A stretch of 64,000 bases of DNA from Psittacicella hinzii (GCF_003585885.1 NZ_NRHC01000037.1:1-64000), one strand, 5' to 3'. Shown: positions 35,349 to 45,371, counted from the first letter of the stretch. Made by a program: numbers and translations. The notes: a model not told the origin generated them from the sequence alone.

Positions 35349-36854
35349 ATGTCAGATCAAAATTTAAATCAGCAAAATGATATTGCTAATGAATTTGAAG
35401 CGCGTGCAAAAAAACTAGACGAGTTAAGAGCTCGTGGTGTCGCTTTCCCTAATACTTTTAAACGTGATCACTATTCAACTGAATTACATGAAAAGTTTGA
35501 TCAAGTAGAAGCTGAAACTTTAAAAGAACAAGCAAACCAAGCAAAAGTTGCTGGTCGTGTAATGTTAAAACGTTTAATGGGTAAAGCTGCGTTTATTACT
35601 ATCCAAGATGGTAAAGGTCGTATTCAAGCTTACCTAGCAAAAGATCTATTAGGTGAAGATGTTTATGCATACTTCAAAGACTATACTGATTTAGGTGACA
35701 TAGTTGCTCTTGAAGGTGAAGTATTTAAAACTAAAACTGGTGAACTTTCAATTAGAGCAAACTCTTTCCAAATTTTAACTAAAGCATTACGTCCATTACC
35801 TGATAAATTCCACGGTTTAGAAGATCAAGAAATTCGTTATCGTAAAAGATATCTAGATTTAATTATGAACGAAGATAGTCGTCGTACTTTTGAAATTCGT
35901 TCTAAATTAATTAGCAAAATTAGAAACTTCTTAACTGATCGTGGTTTCTTAGAAGTTGAAACCCCAATGCTACACACAGTAGTAGGTGGTGCTGCAGCTC
36001 GTCCATTTATCACGCACCACAATGCGCTTGATATGGATATGAATTTACGTATCGCTCCAGAGTTACACTTAAAACGTTTAGTTGTTGGTGGTTTCGAGCG
36101 TGTATTTGAATTAAACCGTAACTTCCGTAATGAAGGTGTTTCTGTACGTCACAACCCAGAATTTACTATGATTGAATGGTACTGGGCATATGCTAATGTA
36201 TTTGACAACATGAAACTAACAGAAGAGTTACTAGAGCACTTAGCTTTAGAACTTCTTGGCACAACAGATGTTCCTTACGGTGAACACGTGTTCAACTTCA
36301 AAGGTCCTTTTGAACGTTTAACTATGGTTGAAGCTATTATGAAATACGCTCCAGAAATCACTGAAACGCAAATCATGGACGAAGCTACATGCGAAAGTCT
36401 ATTAGCTCAACGTGGCATTAAACGTGAAAAATCATGGGGTCATGGTCGTTGCATTTCTGAATTATTTGAAGCAGTAGCTGAAGAGCACTTAATTCAACCT
36501 ACATTTATCTACTCTTACCCACTTGAAGTTTCACCTCTAGCTCGTCAAAATGATGAAAATCCGTTCTTTACAGATCGTTTTGAATTTTTTATTGGTGGTC
36601 GTGAAATCGGTAATGCTTATTCTGAGCTTAACGATGCGCAAGACCAAGCTAGACGTTTCCAAGATCAATTAAAAGCTAAAGATCTTGGTGATGATGAAAC
36701 TATGGATTACGATGAAGACTTTATCGAAGCATTAGAGCAAGGTCTTCCTCCAACTTCAGGTGAAGGTTTAGGTATCGATCGTCTAGCTATGATCTTCTCA
36801 AATTCACCTTCTATTCGTGATGTTATTCTTTTCCCAGCAATGCGTCATAAATAG
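35349..36854 (+). CDS. lysS: Lysyl-tRNA synthetase, class II
   Basis: Charges tRNA-Lys. The 501-residue protein has an OB-fold anticodon-binding domain (about 65-175) and the class II core: motif 1 in [21 protein letters not shown], motif 2 [15 protein letters not shown], motif 3 [12 protein letters not shown]. It is the long class II form, with prfB upstream as in E. coli. A TGGTAAAAT extended -10-like element lies in the spacer at about 35278. Stop TAG. Confidence 0.98.
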   Translation: MSDQNLNQQNDIANEFEARAKKLDELRARGVAFPNTFKRDHYSTELHEKFDQVEAETLKEQANQAKVAGRVMLKRLMGKAAFITIQDGKGRIQAYLAKDLLGEDVYAYFKDYTDLGDIVALEGEVFKTKTGELSIRANSFQILTKALRPLPDKFHGLEDQEIRYRKRYLDLIMNEDSRRTFEIRSKLISKIRNFLTDRGFLEVETPMLHTVVGGAAARPFITHHNALDMDMNLRIAPELHLKRLVVGGFERVFELNRNFRNEGVSVRHNPEFTMIEWYWAYANVFDNMKLTEELLEHLALELLGTTDVPYGEHVFNFKGPFERLTMVEAIMKYAPEITETQIMDEATCESLLAQRGIKREKSWGHGRCISELFEAVAEEHLIQPTFIYSYPLEVSPLARQNDENPFFTDRFEFFIGGREIGNAYSELNDAQDQARRFQDQLKAKDLGDDETMDYDEDFIEALEQGLPPTSGEGLGIDRLAMIFSNSPSIRDVILFPAMRHK

Positions 36855-36866
36855 TAACCGTTTCAC

Positions 36867-36908
36867 AGAAGTTAATAAGCCAAGATTCTTGGCTTATTAA
36901 CTTCTTTC
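36867..36908 (+). terminator. Terminator after lysS
   Basis: An 18-bp stem GAAGTTAATAAGCCAAG / CTTGGCTTATTAACTTC followed by TTTC, just before plsB. Confidence 0.85.
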
Positions 36909-36920
36909 TAATTTATTTGT

Positions 36921-39332
36921 ATGTCAAGTTTCTTATTTAAATTAACTCGCTTACGTAGTATAGTTAAAGAGGATATAGCTCATAACTTAACTCCTGAACA
37001 AAAAGTTATTTATATCCTGCCTTACGATTCTTCTTTAGCCTTAGAAGCTTTAGCAGCTACTGTTAAAAACAATAATCTTCCTTGGGATAAAAATTTAATC
37101 AGTCACCAAGGCTATGGCAAATTTAACAATGCTCCTGTAATCTTTATTCAAAAAGGTGGTTACTTAACTGCGGAAAAAAATCCTTTACATCCACAGTTAA
37201 AAAATGACTTAGTTAAATTATTTGCTCAAGAAGATTTAGTTTTTGTTATGGCTTACCCACAATGGGGAACTAATATAATTACTAAACCAAGTGTTGAACC
37301 TAACGCTTCTGCTCTAACTAAAGCTTGGTACAGTTTAACTTCATTCTTAAACTTCCGTAAGTTCTTCTATTTAACTCTATATGCTAAACAACCACTTGCA
37401 GATCTAATTAACATCATGCTCTCAAGTGAAACTAGTACAAACTTAGAAGTGCTACATGAGATTGCTCAAGAATTAAACGAAGGTACAAACCTTACTTCTC
37501 TTTCTTCAGAGCAACAAAAAATTATTGCTCATAGCTTAGCTAACCATCTCTATAGCAAATATCAAGATATCTTAGCTCGCCGTAATAGCAATAAACCAGT
37601 AATTAAACGTAAAAATCTAATTACTTCTGTAATTAGTGACCCTCAGGTACAAGAAGCGTTAAGCAAAGGTAAAAAAGAAGGTAAAAATAGCAGTGTAAAA
37701 GACACAGTCTCTGCAGTTGCCCAACAACAAAAACAAGCTTATGCTTTAATTGAAGAAATTGCTGCTGATCCAAAATTTAGAACATTAAAGTCTTATGACT
37801 TTGTGTTAGAAAAATTATGGAATCGTTTCTACTCTGGGATTAGTATTAGAGGACTAGATAACTTATTAGAAATACTCTATAAACAAGATAACGTTTCTTT
37901 AACCTATGTTTCTACGCATAGATCTCATATAGACTATTTACTTTTAAGTTATTTACTTAATAACTACGGAGCGATAAAAACTCCTTTAATTGCAGCAGGG
38001 ATTAATTTAAACTTCTGGCCTGTAGGAAAAATCTTCCGTCGTGGAGGCGCGTTCTTCTTACGTCGTAGTTTTAACAACTATCTGTATGCCGTTGTTTTCA
38101 AAACCTATATTGCGGAATTACTTAAAAACAATCAAGACACCGAATTCTTTATTGAAGGTGGACGTTCACGTACTGGTCGTCTGTTAGTACCAAAAACTGG
38201 TATGTTAAACATGATGCTAAATGGCTATTTAAAAAATAGAGAGATTAACCAGTATTACGTGCCGATTTTCTTAGCTTACGATAAAGTTTTTGAATCAAAA
38301 ACTTATGTCCAAGAGCTTTTAGGAAAAAGTAAAGATAAAGAGAGTGCTCTCTTAGTTTTACGTAATCTTTCTAAACTTAAATACCAAGGGCAAGTGCATG
38401 TAAATTTTGCTCCGCCTCTAGCAGTGCGCAGTTACTTACAAGAATACTGGCCTAGCTGGCAAGAAGATTTAGAAAACAATGAAATCAACAAAGTAGGTTT
38501 TGAAGCTACCTCAAACGCCTTAGCGCGTGATATTGCGATTTCGATTAATAGCAATGCAAGTATTTCAGCTAAAGCATTATTTTCAGCAGCAATCTTTAAT
38601 ACAGATGGTAAATATGACCGTGAGCAATTACACCAAGATATAGATTTTATTCGAAGTGTAATGCAACAGACAATTACCTTTAACCCAGGTTATGCTGTAT
38701 GTGATACTGCTAGCGATGAGTTAGTTACAGACATTCTTAAAGTTTGTCATAAAAATATTCAGGTTAAAGATAATCAACTTGAAATATCAGCTGAAGCTTT
38801 AGCTGAATTTAACTACTATCGTAATAATGTAGAGCATTGTTTTATTGCTCCGTCATTAGCTGCAATTAAGCTTGAAAAGAATATTGATGATGAAAACTTA
38901 AAAGGCTTTTGTCATTACTTTAGTGAGATTTTTAATTTAAATAGTTTTACTAATTTCACTGAGCAAACTCTATTTAATCAAGTTAAACACTTTGAAAGCA
39001 TCTTAAGTGAAAATACCTCTGAACAAAGACAAATCTTAGCTAAACAGCTTTATACTTACCTAGTACAAATTGATACTTTTATCTCAACTATGGTAGAAGC
39101 TTTAAATAAACTTAGCCAAGAAGCTAAAGGTATTGAGCACTTACAACTTTCAACCATTAGTCCACAAGTAATTGCTAAACTTAAAGAACAAAAAAGCATT
39201 TACCCAGACTTTGCTGATAAAACAACTATCAATCAATTGCGTAATGCCTTTGCAACTGCAAACACATTTAGCAATATTACTCCAGATCAATTAGTTGAAG
39301 CATTAAGTCATGTGCACGTGTGGCTAAAATAA
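36921..39332 (+). CDS. plsB: Glycerol-3-phosphate acyltransferase PlsB
   Basis: Inner-membrane enzyme acylating glycerol-3-phosphate at C1, the first step of phospholipid synthesis. The 803-residue protein matches the long gammaproteobacterial PlsB. It has the catalytic HX4D motif (His333, Asp338 in STHRSHIDYLLL), GAFFLRRSF, the substrate-binding FIEGGRSRTGRLLVPKTG, and IFLAYDKVFE. It begins a plsB-yqcC-map cluster with spacings of 17 and 15 bp, not a conserved trio that I know of. Confidence 0.96.
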   Translation: MSSFLFKLTRLRSIVKEDIAHNLTPEQKVIYILPYDSSLALEALAATVKNNNLPWDKNLISHQGYGKFNNAPVIFIQKGGYLTAEKNPLHPQLKNDLVKLFAQEDLVFVMAYPQWGTNIITKPSVEPNASALTKAWYSLTSFLNFRKFFYLTLYAKQPLADLINIMLSSETSTNLEVLHEIAQELNEGTNLTSLSSEQQKIIAHSLANHLYSKYQDILARRNSNKPVIKRKNLITSVISDPQVQEALSKGKKEGKNSSVKDTVSAVAQQQKQAYALIEEIAADPKFRTLKSYDFVLEKLWNRFYSGISIRGLDNLLEILYKQDNVSLTYVSTHRSHIDYLLLSYLLNNYGAIKTPLIAAGINLNFWPVGKIFRRGGAFFLRRSFNNYLYAVVFKTYIAELLKNNQDTEFFIEGGRSRTGRLLVPKTGMLNMMLNGYLKNREINQYYVPIFLAYDKVFESKTYVQELLGKSKDKESALLVLRNLSKLKYQGQVHVNFAPPLAVRSYLQEYWPSWQEDLENNEINKVGFEATSNALARDIAISINSNASISAKALFSAAIFNTDGKYDREQLHQDIDFIRSVMQQTITFNPGYAVCDTASDELVTDILKVCHKNIQVKDNQLEISAEALAEFNYYRNNVEHCFIAPSLAAIKLEKNIDDENLKGFCHYFSEIFNLNSFTNFTEQTLFNQVKHFESILSENTSEQRQILAKQLYTYLVQIDTFISTMVEALNKLSQEAKGIEHLQLSTISPQVIAKLKEQKSIYPDFADKTTINQLRNAFATANTFSNITPDQLVEALSHVHVWLK

Positions 39333-39349
39333 AGAATGAGGTGTAAGCT

Positions 39350-39703
39350 ATGCCTAACAGCATTGAACAACAAATTACGCAACATTTAAAAAATACTCGA
39401 GAATTCTTAGAGAACTCTCAGCAATTTAACTCTCAAGCTATCTCAGCTGAACAAAGAAAATATCAAGAACCTTTTGGAATTGATAAAATGGATCCCGAGC
39501 AATGGTTTTTACATATTTACTTAGACTATGCTCTCATTTGTTTACAGCAAAAGAATATGGAATTTTTTAAAAACATTGATGGTTTTTCCTATTTCTTTGA
39601 GTATACTTGGGGACAACAGGAACATGAAGATTTTGCTACCGCAATTTCTTTAATCCGTGAATACGAAAATTTAGTTAAAGCTTTTAATTCACAAAATAAC
39701 TAA
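39350..39703 (+). CDS. yqcC: YqcC-family protein (DUF446)
   Basis: A 117-residue helical protein of unknown function. The block PFGIDKMDPEQWFLHIYL corresponds to the YqcC/DUF446 consensus PFxxDTMxPxEWLQWVLIP, and the spacing of the following helices fits. In E. coli yqcC lies beside truC, which is not present here. A GAGGTGTAAGCT Shine-Dalgarno segment precedes the ATG. Confidence 0.8.
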   Translation: MPNSIEQQITQHLKNTREFLENSQQFNSQAISAEQRKYQEPFGIDKMDPEQWFLHIYLDYALICLQQKNMEFFKNIDGFSYFFEYTWGQQEHEDFATAISLIREYENLVKAFNSQNN

Positions 39704-39718
39704 TAGGCGTTAAAAATA

Positions 39719-40540
39719 ATGAGTACTAAAAGAGAAGATGGCATTGTTATTTATACTGCCGAAGAAATTGAAAAAATTCGTCAAGCTTGTGCTTTAGCTG
39801 CTCAAGCTCTAGAATACATGGAAGAGTTTGTTAAACCTGGAGTAACAACTGCAGAGTTAAACGATATTGCCCATGAATACATGGTGAACGTACAAAAAGT
39901 GACACCAGCTTGTTTAAACTACCGTGGTTTTCCAAAATCAATTTGTACTTCAGTAAATGAAGTTATTTGTCATGGTATTCCAAACGAAAAACAAGTTTTA
40001 CGTGAAGGTGACATTTTAAATATCGATTTAACGGTAATTAAAGATGGTTACTATGGTGATAACTCTAAGATGTATATTGTTGGCGGCAAAACTAATCCAC
40101 GTTCACAAGAACTAGTTGACGCTACTTTAGAATCTTTATATGCAGCTATTCGCATTTGTAAACCAGGTGCGAAATTTAACGAAATTGGTGAAGCGATTAG
40201 TAAAGTGGTAACTCCACATGGCTTCTCAATTGTTCGCAGTTACATTGGTCACGGTATCGGTAATGAATTCCACCATGCTCCAGAAGTTTTACACTACCCA
40301 AATAACTGGGATAAAACAATGGAAGTTGGTATGGTGTTCACTATCGAACCTATGATTAACGCTGGTGACTGGCGTGATCGTACTTTAAAAGATGGTTGGA
40401 CAGCAGTTACTCGTGATAAAAAAGATTCAGCGCAATTTGAACACCAATTAGTGATTATACCAGGTGGTGTTGAAGTTATGACTATCCGTAAAGAGGAAGA
40501 AGAAGCTGGTCGTATTCAACGTATTATGATTAACGAATAA
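39719..40540 (+). CDS. map: Methionine aminopeptidase, type I
   Basis: Removes the initiator Met from nascent proteins. The 273-residue protein shows the five metal ligands in their motifs: NIDLTVIKDGYYGDNSK (two Asp), IGHGIGNEFHHAP (His), FTIEPMI (Glu) and QFEHQLVI (Glu). The C-terminus extends about 10 residues past the usual end with an acidic stretch. It closes the plsB-yqcC-map unit and is followed by a bidirectional terminator. rpsB/tsf, common neighbours, are absent. Confidence 0.97.
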   Translation: MSTKREDGIVIYTAEEIEKIRQACALAAQALEYMEEFVKPGVTTAELNDIAHEYMVNVQKVTPACLNYRGFPKSICTSVNEVICHGIPNEKQVLREGDILNIDLTVIKDGYYGDNSKMYIVGGKTNPRSQELVDATLESLYAAIRICKPGAKFNEIGEAISKVVTPHGFSIVRSYIGHGIGNEFHHAPEVLHYPNNWDKTMEVGMVFTIEPMINAGDWRDRTLKDGWTAVTRDKKDSAQFEHQLVIIPGGVEVMTIRKEEEEAGRIQRIMINE

Positions 40541-40558
40541 ACATTTTTGCTAAACAAT

Positions 40559-40593
40559 AAAAAAGGCTATGATTTTACAATCATAGCCTTTTA
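40559..40593. terminator. Bidirectional terminator between map and the AGCS gene
   Basis: AAAAGGCTATGATT / AATCATAGCCTTTT (40560-40591), a 14-bp stem, A-rich on the left and T-rich on the right, between convergent genes. Confidence 0.88.
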
Positions 40594-40607
40594 TATTGTG
40601 ATATTTT

Positions 40608-42119
40608 TTAACGATGGTTTTCAGTATCATTTGCTCCGAAAATCTTATAACCAGTTTTCTTATGAATACCATCATCAGCAGTTTCGTCTAATTTACGAGA
40701 CCAGATTGATTGGTGGTATAGTTTATCTCTTAAAACAGGGTATAAGTCAGAGTTGAACAGAACCTCGTATTTTTCGTCTTGTTCTTTTTTGTTTAATTGA
40801 CGTTTATAATCATCAACTAGTAATTTTACTTGTTTCCATAGTAAAACAATCGCTACTAAGTTTAATAAAGTCATAATAGCCATTGCAAAGTCTGCAGCAT
40901 TCCACACGCTTTCTGGTGAAGATACACTTCCCACGTAAACAATACCACACACTGCTAGAGTGAAAACAATACGTACAAATTTACTTTGCGTAAAATATTT
41001 TAATCCTGATAAAGAGTAAGCAAAGTTACCAATGATCGAAGAGAAAGCAAATAAGAAAATAATCACTGACATTGCAATTGAAGCCCAATCACCTAATGAG
41101 GTAATTACTGATTGAGATGTTAAAGCAGCATTGTCATAGTGAGTATTTGTGTAAATACCTGTAGTTAAAATAATTAACGCTGATAATGTACAAATAATGA
41201 AAGTATCAAAACAAACACCAATCATTTGTACTAAACCTTGTTCAGCAGGGTGTTTAGTTGAAGCAGTTGCTGCAATATTTGGCGCAGAACCCATACCAGC
41301 TTCATTTGAGAAAAGACCACGTTTAATACCGTAAGCAACAGCAGTACCAAATAAGCCACCAAAACCAGCTTGTAGGTTAAACGCACCTTCAAAGATAGAT
41401 TCAAATGCTGGAATAATACGATCATAGTTAACTACTAAAACCGCTAAACCAATTAAAATATAGAATACTGACATTACCATCACAATGCTAGAAGAAGCAC
41501 GTGATACAGCTTTTAAACTACCAAAAATAACAAAAGCTGTTAAAGCTGTAACAATAATAGCAGTAGTTGTTGTATTAATGTGGAAGTTAGCTTCTAAAGT
41601 ATTTGCTATTTGGTTTGCTTGAATTGAGTTAAAAGCAAAGCCATAAGTGAATGCTAAACAGATTGAGAAGATTACCCCAACAATTGGTAATTTTAAGCCT
41701 TGAGCAATATAGAACGCTGGACCACCAACAAATTGCCCTTCTGAGTTTCTTGTTTTGTAAAGTTGCGCTAGTGAAGACTCAGCAAATGCTGACGCCATAC
41801 CTAGTAAAGCCGCAAACCACATCCAGAAAATTGCACCAGCACCTCCTGCTGTAATTGCAGAAGCTACCCCAGCAATGTTACCAATACCAACACGCGAAGC
41901 TAAACCAGTCATGAATGCTTGTAATGGTGAGATATTAGTTGAGTCTAATGTTTTATTAGCCTGCCCTGAAAGTAGATTTTTTAAACCAATTCTAAAAAAG
42001 CGGAATTGTACTGCTCTAGTCACAAAAAAGAAAAACAGACCAACTCCAACTAAAGCTATAGGCAAAATAAAGTTTAACCCGTCAGAAAGCCAAGTATAAA
42101 TTTTTAAGAGAAAATCCAT
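40608..42119 (-). CDS. Sodium:alanine/glycine symporter (AGCS family)
   Basis: Inner-membrane sodium-coupled amino-acid importer. The 503-residue protein has about eleven hydrophobic segments and AGCS signatures: GLASRVGIGNIAGVASAI near residue 72, FWMWFAALLGMASAFAESSLAQLY, FVGGPAFYI, and GLFSNEAGMGSAPNIAATA near 268. Related proteins import alanine, glycine or (in AlsT-like members) glutamine; the sequence alone does not decide. It is a single gene with a long AT-rich upstream region. Confidence 0.9.
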   Translation of the reverse strand: MDFLLKIYTWLSDGLNFILPIALVGVGLFFFFVTRAVQFRFFRIGLKNLLSGQANKTLDSTNISPLQAFMTGLASRVGIGNIAGVASAITAGGAGAIFWMWFAALLGMASAFAESSLAQLYKTRNSEGQFVGGPAFYIAQGLKLPIVGVIFSICLAFTYGFAFNSIQANQIANTLEANFHINTTTTAIIVTALTAFVIFGSLKAVSRASSSIVMVMSVFYILIGLAVLVVNYDRIIPAFESIFEGAFNLQAGFGGLFGTAVAYGIKRGLFSNEAGMGSAPNIAATASTKHPAEQGLVQMIGVCFDTFIICTLSALIILTTGIYTNTHYDNAALTSQSVITSLGDWASIAMSVIIFLFAFSSIIGNFAYSLSGLKYFTQSKFVRIVFTLAVCGIVYVGSVSSPESVWNAADFAMAIMTLLNLVAIVLLWKQVKLLVDDYKRQLNKKEQDEKYEVLFNSDLYPVLRDKLYHQSIWSRKLDETADDGIHKKTGYKIFGANDTENHR

Positions 42120-42882
42120 AAAACCCCATTAGTATATGTGTATGTAAAAATTTAAATAAAGTTAATTACTTTCTATAACAATTTAAACCTCTAAAAATTA
42201 GAGGCTCTTGTTAAACTTTATTAAAATATATAAACTTATCTAAAGTTGTAAATAAGTCCAAAAAATAAAAAACAATAATATTGTATATTACCACAAGAGA
42301 AATTACTTTTAAAGCTCTGCAAGTAAAAAATTTATGTTTTTACAATAAACTATAAAAAATCTTAGTGCTTTTATAATAAAAACTCAATTTTATTAAAGTT
42401 AACTACAATAGAGTAGTACCTAAAATAATGTAGCAATCTCTTGATTACAGCTAAAGTAAAAACTTTTAACTCTCCATAAAATGATTTTATTACTATTTTT
42501 CAATAGCTTAATAATTAAAATAGAAAAGTAAATCTTTAAGAAAAATTAACCATACAAATTGTAAGACTATTTTCTCTTCCTACTTTATTGTCTTAAATAA
42601 GCTTAAATATCCTTCAGCAATCCTTAGGTACTTTTACTAGCTTCCATTCTTATCAAGATTAGCACTCCAATCTTATATATTAGCACTCCAATCTTATATA
42701 TTAGCACTCCAATCTTATATATTGGCACTCCAATCTTATATATTGGTACTCCAATCTTTATACTTCTGATTACCGCTAGTACGCATAACTTAAACAAATA
42801 CCTCTAAGCTAGAGTTTGTTTAAGGTTTCTTCAGGAAAATACGGTATAATTTAACTTATTAGTCACAACCTATTCAAATTCT
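42120..42882. other. 763-bp divergent spacer between the AGCS gene and neuA
   Basis: Very AT-rich and without a credible gene on either strand. The only organised element is the five-copy 21-bp repeat at 42661-42765. A GGTATAAT box at about 42844 lies 35 nt before the neuA-like ATG and is a plausible -10. Promoters of the AGCS gene cannot be pinned down. Confidence 0.6.
42657..42765 (+). repeat. 21-bp tandem repeat, five copies, upstream of the neuA-like gene
   Basis: Units start at 42661, 42682, 42703, 42724 and 42745. The first three are identical (AGCACTCCAATCTTATATATT); the fourth begins GGCACT and the fifth GGTACT with one inserted T. The array ends 117 bp before the gene start. The 21-bp period equals two helical turns. 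Confidence 0.97.
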
Positions 42883-43605
42883 ATGACAAATCAACGTAAA
42901 GCTATTGTTATTATTCCGGTCAGAGGGAATTCAAAAAGACTTCCTGGTAAAAATATTAGAGAATTAAATGGTTTACCTTTAGTTGCTCACTCTATTCTAT
43001 ATGCAAAACTCTTCCCTGAAATTGTTAGTGAAGTATATATCTCTACTGACAATGAAGAGATTGCTGAAATCTCAAAAAGATTTGGTGCTAAGATTATTCA
43101 TCGTCCAGACGATCTTTCTCAAGATACTACTCCAACCTTACCTGTGCTTACAGATGCTGTAGTACAAATTAATGATCCTAGCATCACTGACGTAATCTTA
43201 TTACAAGCAACTAACCCATTACGTGAAAAGAATTTAATTAACAGTGTTTGGAAAATTTACACTAACCCAGAGTTAAAACTTGAAAGCTTATTCTCTGTAA
43301 CCAGAAGCTACGCTAAACTAGGAAAAATTGTAGATAACCATTATGTACCATGGAACTACAAGATTGGCCAAAGATCGCAAGATTTAGATCCACTTTACTT
43401 TGAAGATGGCGTTATCTATATTTCGTCAGTTAAGAACATTTTAAATGGCGTTCTCCTTGATGAAAAAGCTTATCCTTATATCAATAATCATATCTCTGTG
43501 GATATCGATACTATTGAAGAGTTTGAACATAGTCAGTACTTATTTAGCCAACTAAATATTGGTTTAAATCAAGACAATGTTTACACTCCTTTAATCCAAG
43601 AGTAA
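42883..43605 (+). CDS. neuA: Acylneuraminate (nonulosonate) cytidylyltransferase, NeuA-like
   Basis: Activates a nonulosonic acid with CTP to a CMP-sugar for surface glycans. The 240-residue protein has the nucleotide-binding IIPVRGNSKRLPGKN near residue 10, STDNEEIAEISKRFGA, HRPDDLSQD, LLQATNPLRE and, late, DIDTIEEFE. The family covers sialic, pseudaminic and legionaminic acids, and I cannot tell which. No neuB/neuC-type or transferase partner is adjacent, though a GT25-like gene is 22 kb away. The ATG has no Shine-Dalgarno. cca follows after 22 bp. Confidence 0.85.
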   Translation: MTNQRKAIVIIPVRGNSKRLPGKNIRELNGLPLVAHSILYAKLFPEIVSEVYISTDNEEIAEISKRFGAKIIHRPDDLSQDTTPTLPVLTDAVVQINDPSITDVILLQATNPLREKNLINSVWKIYTNPELKLESLFSVTRSYAKLGKIVDNHYVPWNYKIGQRSQDLDPLYFEDGVIYISSVKNILNGVLLDEKAYPYINNHISVDIDTIEEFEHSQYLFSQLNIGLNQDNVYTPLIQE

Positions 43606-43627
43606 AAGGTTTAATTTTTTAATTTCT

Positions 43628-45199
43628 ATGTCTATTAAAATTTATTTAGTTGGTGGTGCCATTCGCGATGCTTTACTAAATCTAGAACCGAAAGAGTTAG
43701 ATTTTGTCGTTTTTGGAGCAAAAATAGAAGAGCTACAAAAGCACCCAAATTTTACGCAAATAGATCCCAACTTTCCGGTATTTATCAATAAGGTAAATAA
43801 GCAAGAATATGCCTTAGCACGTCGCGAAGAAAAAACGGGAAGTGGTTATCGTGGTTTTAATTTTAGTCTTGAGAATGTTAGCTTAGCAGATGATTGCCAA
43901 AGACGAGATTTTACTATCAACTCCTTATATCTAGAAGTAGCTGATAATTTAGATACTTTAGTAAACTTAACTGGTGAGCAAATCCGTTTACAACGTGACA
44001 AGATTATAGACCCAACCGGTAAAGGTCTTAGTGATTTAGATCAAAGATTTCCTTTGCTTCGAGCAGTTAATCAAAACTTTTGGCAAGATCCGATTCGCTT
44101 CTTACGTGCTTTTCGTTTTGCCATAACAAAACTCTTTATTATAGATCCAGATTTACTATCGCAAGCCAAACATAATCTAGCTCAAGAGGATTTCCTTACT
44201 CTTTTTAGAGCGAGCTCTAAAGTACGTCAGGAACTAGAAAGTATTGTTAATACCAATAGAGTCTTTAGTGAATTTTTTCCTTTGCTTCAAGAAACCGGTC
44301 TCGTACAATTTAGCTATTTACCTGAAGCACCTGAAAATCTTTTTGTAAGTCAAAGCCTGTCCAATATTTTACCAATACCATGGTTTACAGCTTATCCTAA
44401 CTTTATTGAAGAGTTTTCAGAGTTATTCCCAGTAAATACAAAGACAATCTTGAAGAAAATCAAAGAAGAAGTTCGTAATAATAGTGATGAATTACTTACA
44501 AAGAATCCATTACTCTATCTACTAGCTTACCTTTGTTTCAATGATTTTTGGCATGCTTATATAAGTAAAGATTACTCAAGTTTTACTCCATTAAAGGTAA
44601 AAGGTGAAGCTTGGCAAGAGTTATGTAACTCTTGGCGAGATCTATCTTTTGCTGGAACAATTTTCTTCAATCAACTAAGTAGTAAGGAAGAAGAGAATCT
44701 TTTTAAACTATTAAATAATTACGCAATTATTTTTGCGCAAGTAATTAATATTTTAACTCAAGGTAAAGCTTTTAGTAATATCGCGGAAACATTTAGTCAG
44801 ACATTTATTCATAATCATCGACTAACAAACTTTTTTACTAAATCTCCATGGCTTATTCAAAGTTTACTTTATCCTTTCTTGACTAATTCTTTAGCACGTA
44901 TTAAGGGAGAATATGAAGCTGATAACTTATTAAGCTCTTTAGATCTTAATCTTCTTTTAGCGCAGATTGCACAAATAAATCAAGCCTACTTTATCTGCCT
45001 TGAGCAAAGTGAAGAATTTATTCAACAAATCCTTACGAATAATAAAGTCCCACCAGCTCAAGCTTGGCAAGAACTCAAGCAAAAGCAAAGTGATTTATGG
45101 CAAAGCCTTTGCCTTGCTATGCAACAGCAAACACAAATTAATTTGAGCTCGGATAAAGAAGTGTCTTTTGCTCTGCCTCAAGCAAAAACAATTTTTTAG
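43628..45199 (+). CDS. cca: CCA tRNA nucleotidyltransferase, divergent
   Basis: Adds or repairs the 3' CCA of tRNA. The 523-residue protein has the class II core: YLVGGAIRDALL, the second catalytic carboxylate Asp25, EYALARREEKTGSGYRGF, RRDFTINSLYL and DPIRFLRAFRFA. Two oddities: the first catalytic Asp (Asp21 in E. coli Cca, motif DxD) is Glu23 here, in KELDFVVFG; and the C-terminal half (about 230-523) is divergent, longer than E. coli Cca (412), with no recognisable HD motif (CFND where HD is expected). Stop TAG. tRNA genes here already encode CCA, so a repair role is likely. Confidence 0.9.
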   Translation: MSIKIYLVGGAIRDALLNLEPKELDFVVFGAKIEELQKHPNFTQIDPNFPVFINKVNKQEYALARREEKTGSGYRGFNFSLENVSLADDCQRRDFTINSLYLEVADNLDTLVNLTGEQIRLQRDKIIDPTGKGLSDLDQRFPLLRAVNQNFWQDPIRFLRAFRFAITKLFIIDPDLLSQAKHNLAQEDFLTLFRASSKVRQELESIVNTNRVFSEFFPLLQETGLVQFSYLPEAPENLFVSQSLSNILPIPWFTAYPNFIEEFSELFPVNTKTILKKIKEEVRNNSDELLTKNPLLYLLAYLCFNDFWHAYISKDYSSFTPLKVKGEAWQELCNSWRDLSFAGTIFFNQLSSKEEENLFKLLNNYAIIFAQVINILTQGKAFSNIAETFSQTFIHNHRLTNFFTKSPWLIQSLLYPFLTNSLARIKGEYEADNLLSSLDLNLLLAQIAQINQAYFICLEQSEEFIQQILTNNKVPPAQAWQELKQKQSDLWQSLCLAMQQQTQINLSSDKEVSFALPQAKTIF

Positions 45200-45328
45200 T
45201 AATCTCAGAAATTTTAGCAATTTTAGCAAGCTGAGAGATTGCTAAGATAAGGGCGACAATTAAGAACTAAAGTTGCCTGCAAAACTTAAGGCAAATATCT
45301 CCACTAACATGAAATAAAATTTAGACAT

Positions 45329-45368
45329 GGAAAAAGACTAGCACCATCATGGTACTAGTCTTTTTTTA
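45329..45368 (-). terminator. Terminator of the thrS-infC-rpmI-rplT operon
   Basis: On the minus strand the stem AAAAAGACTAG / CTAGTCTTTTT, continued inward by ACCAT / ATGGT, ends in T-rich sequence just after the rplT stop. Confidence 0.88.
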
Positions 45369-45371
45369 TTA

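Noticed and set aside
42657-42765. Tandem repeats as a CRISPR array
   Set aside because: The units abut directly with no unique spacers, and no cas gene is present. The same applies to the arrays at 27950 and 59974.
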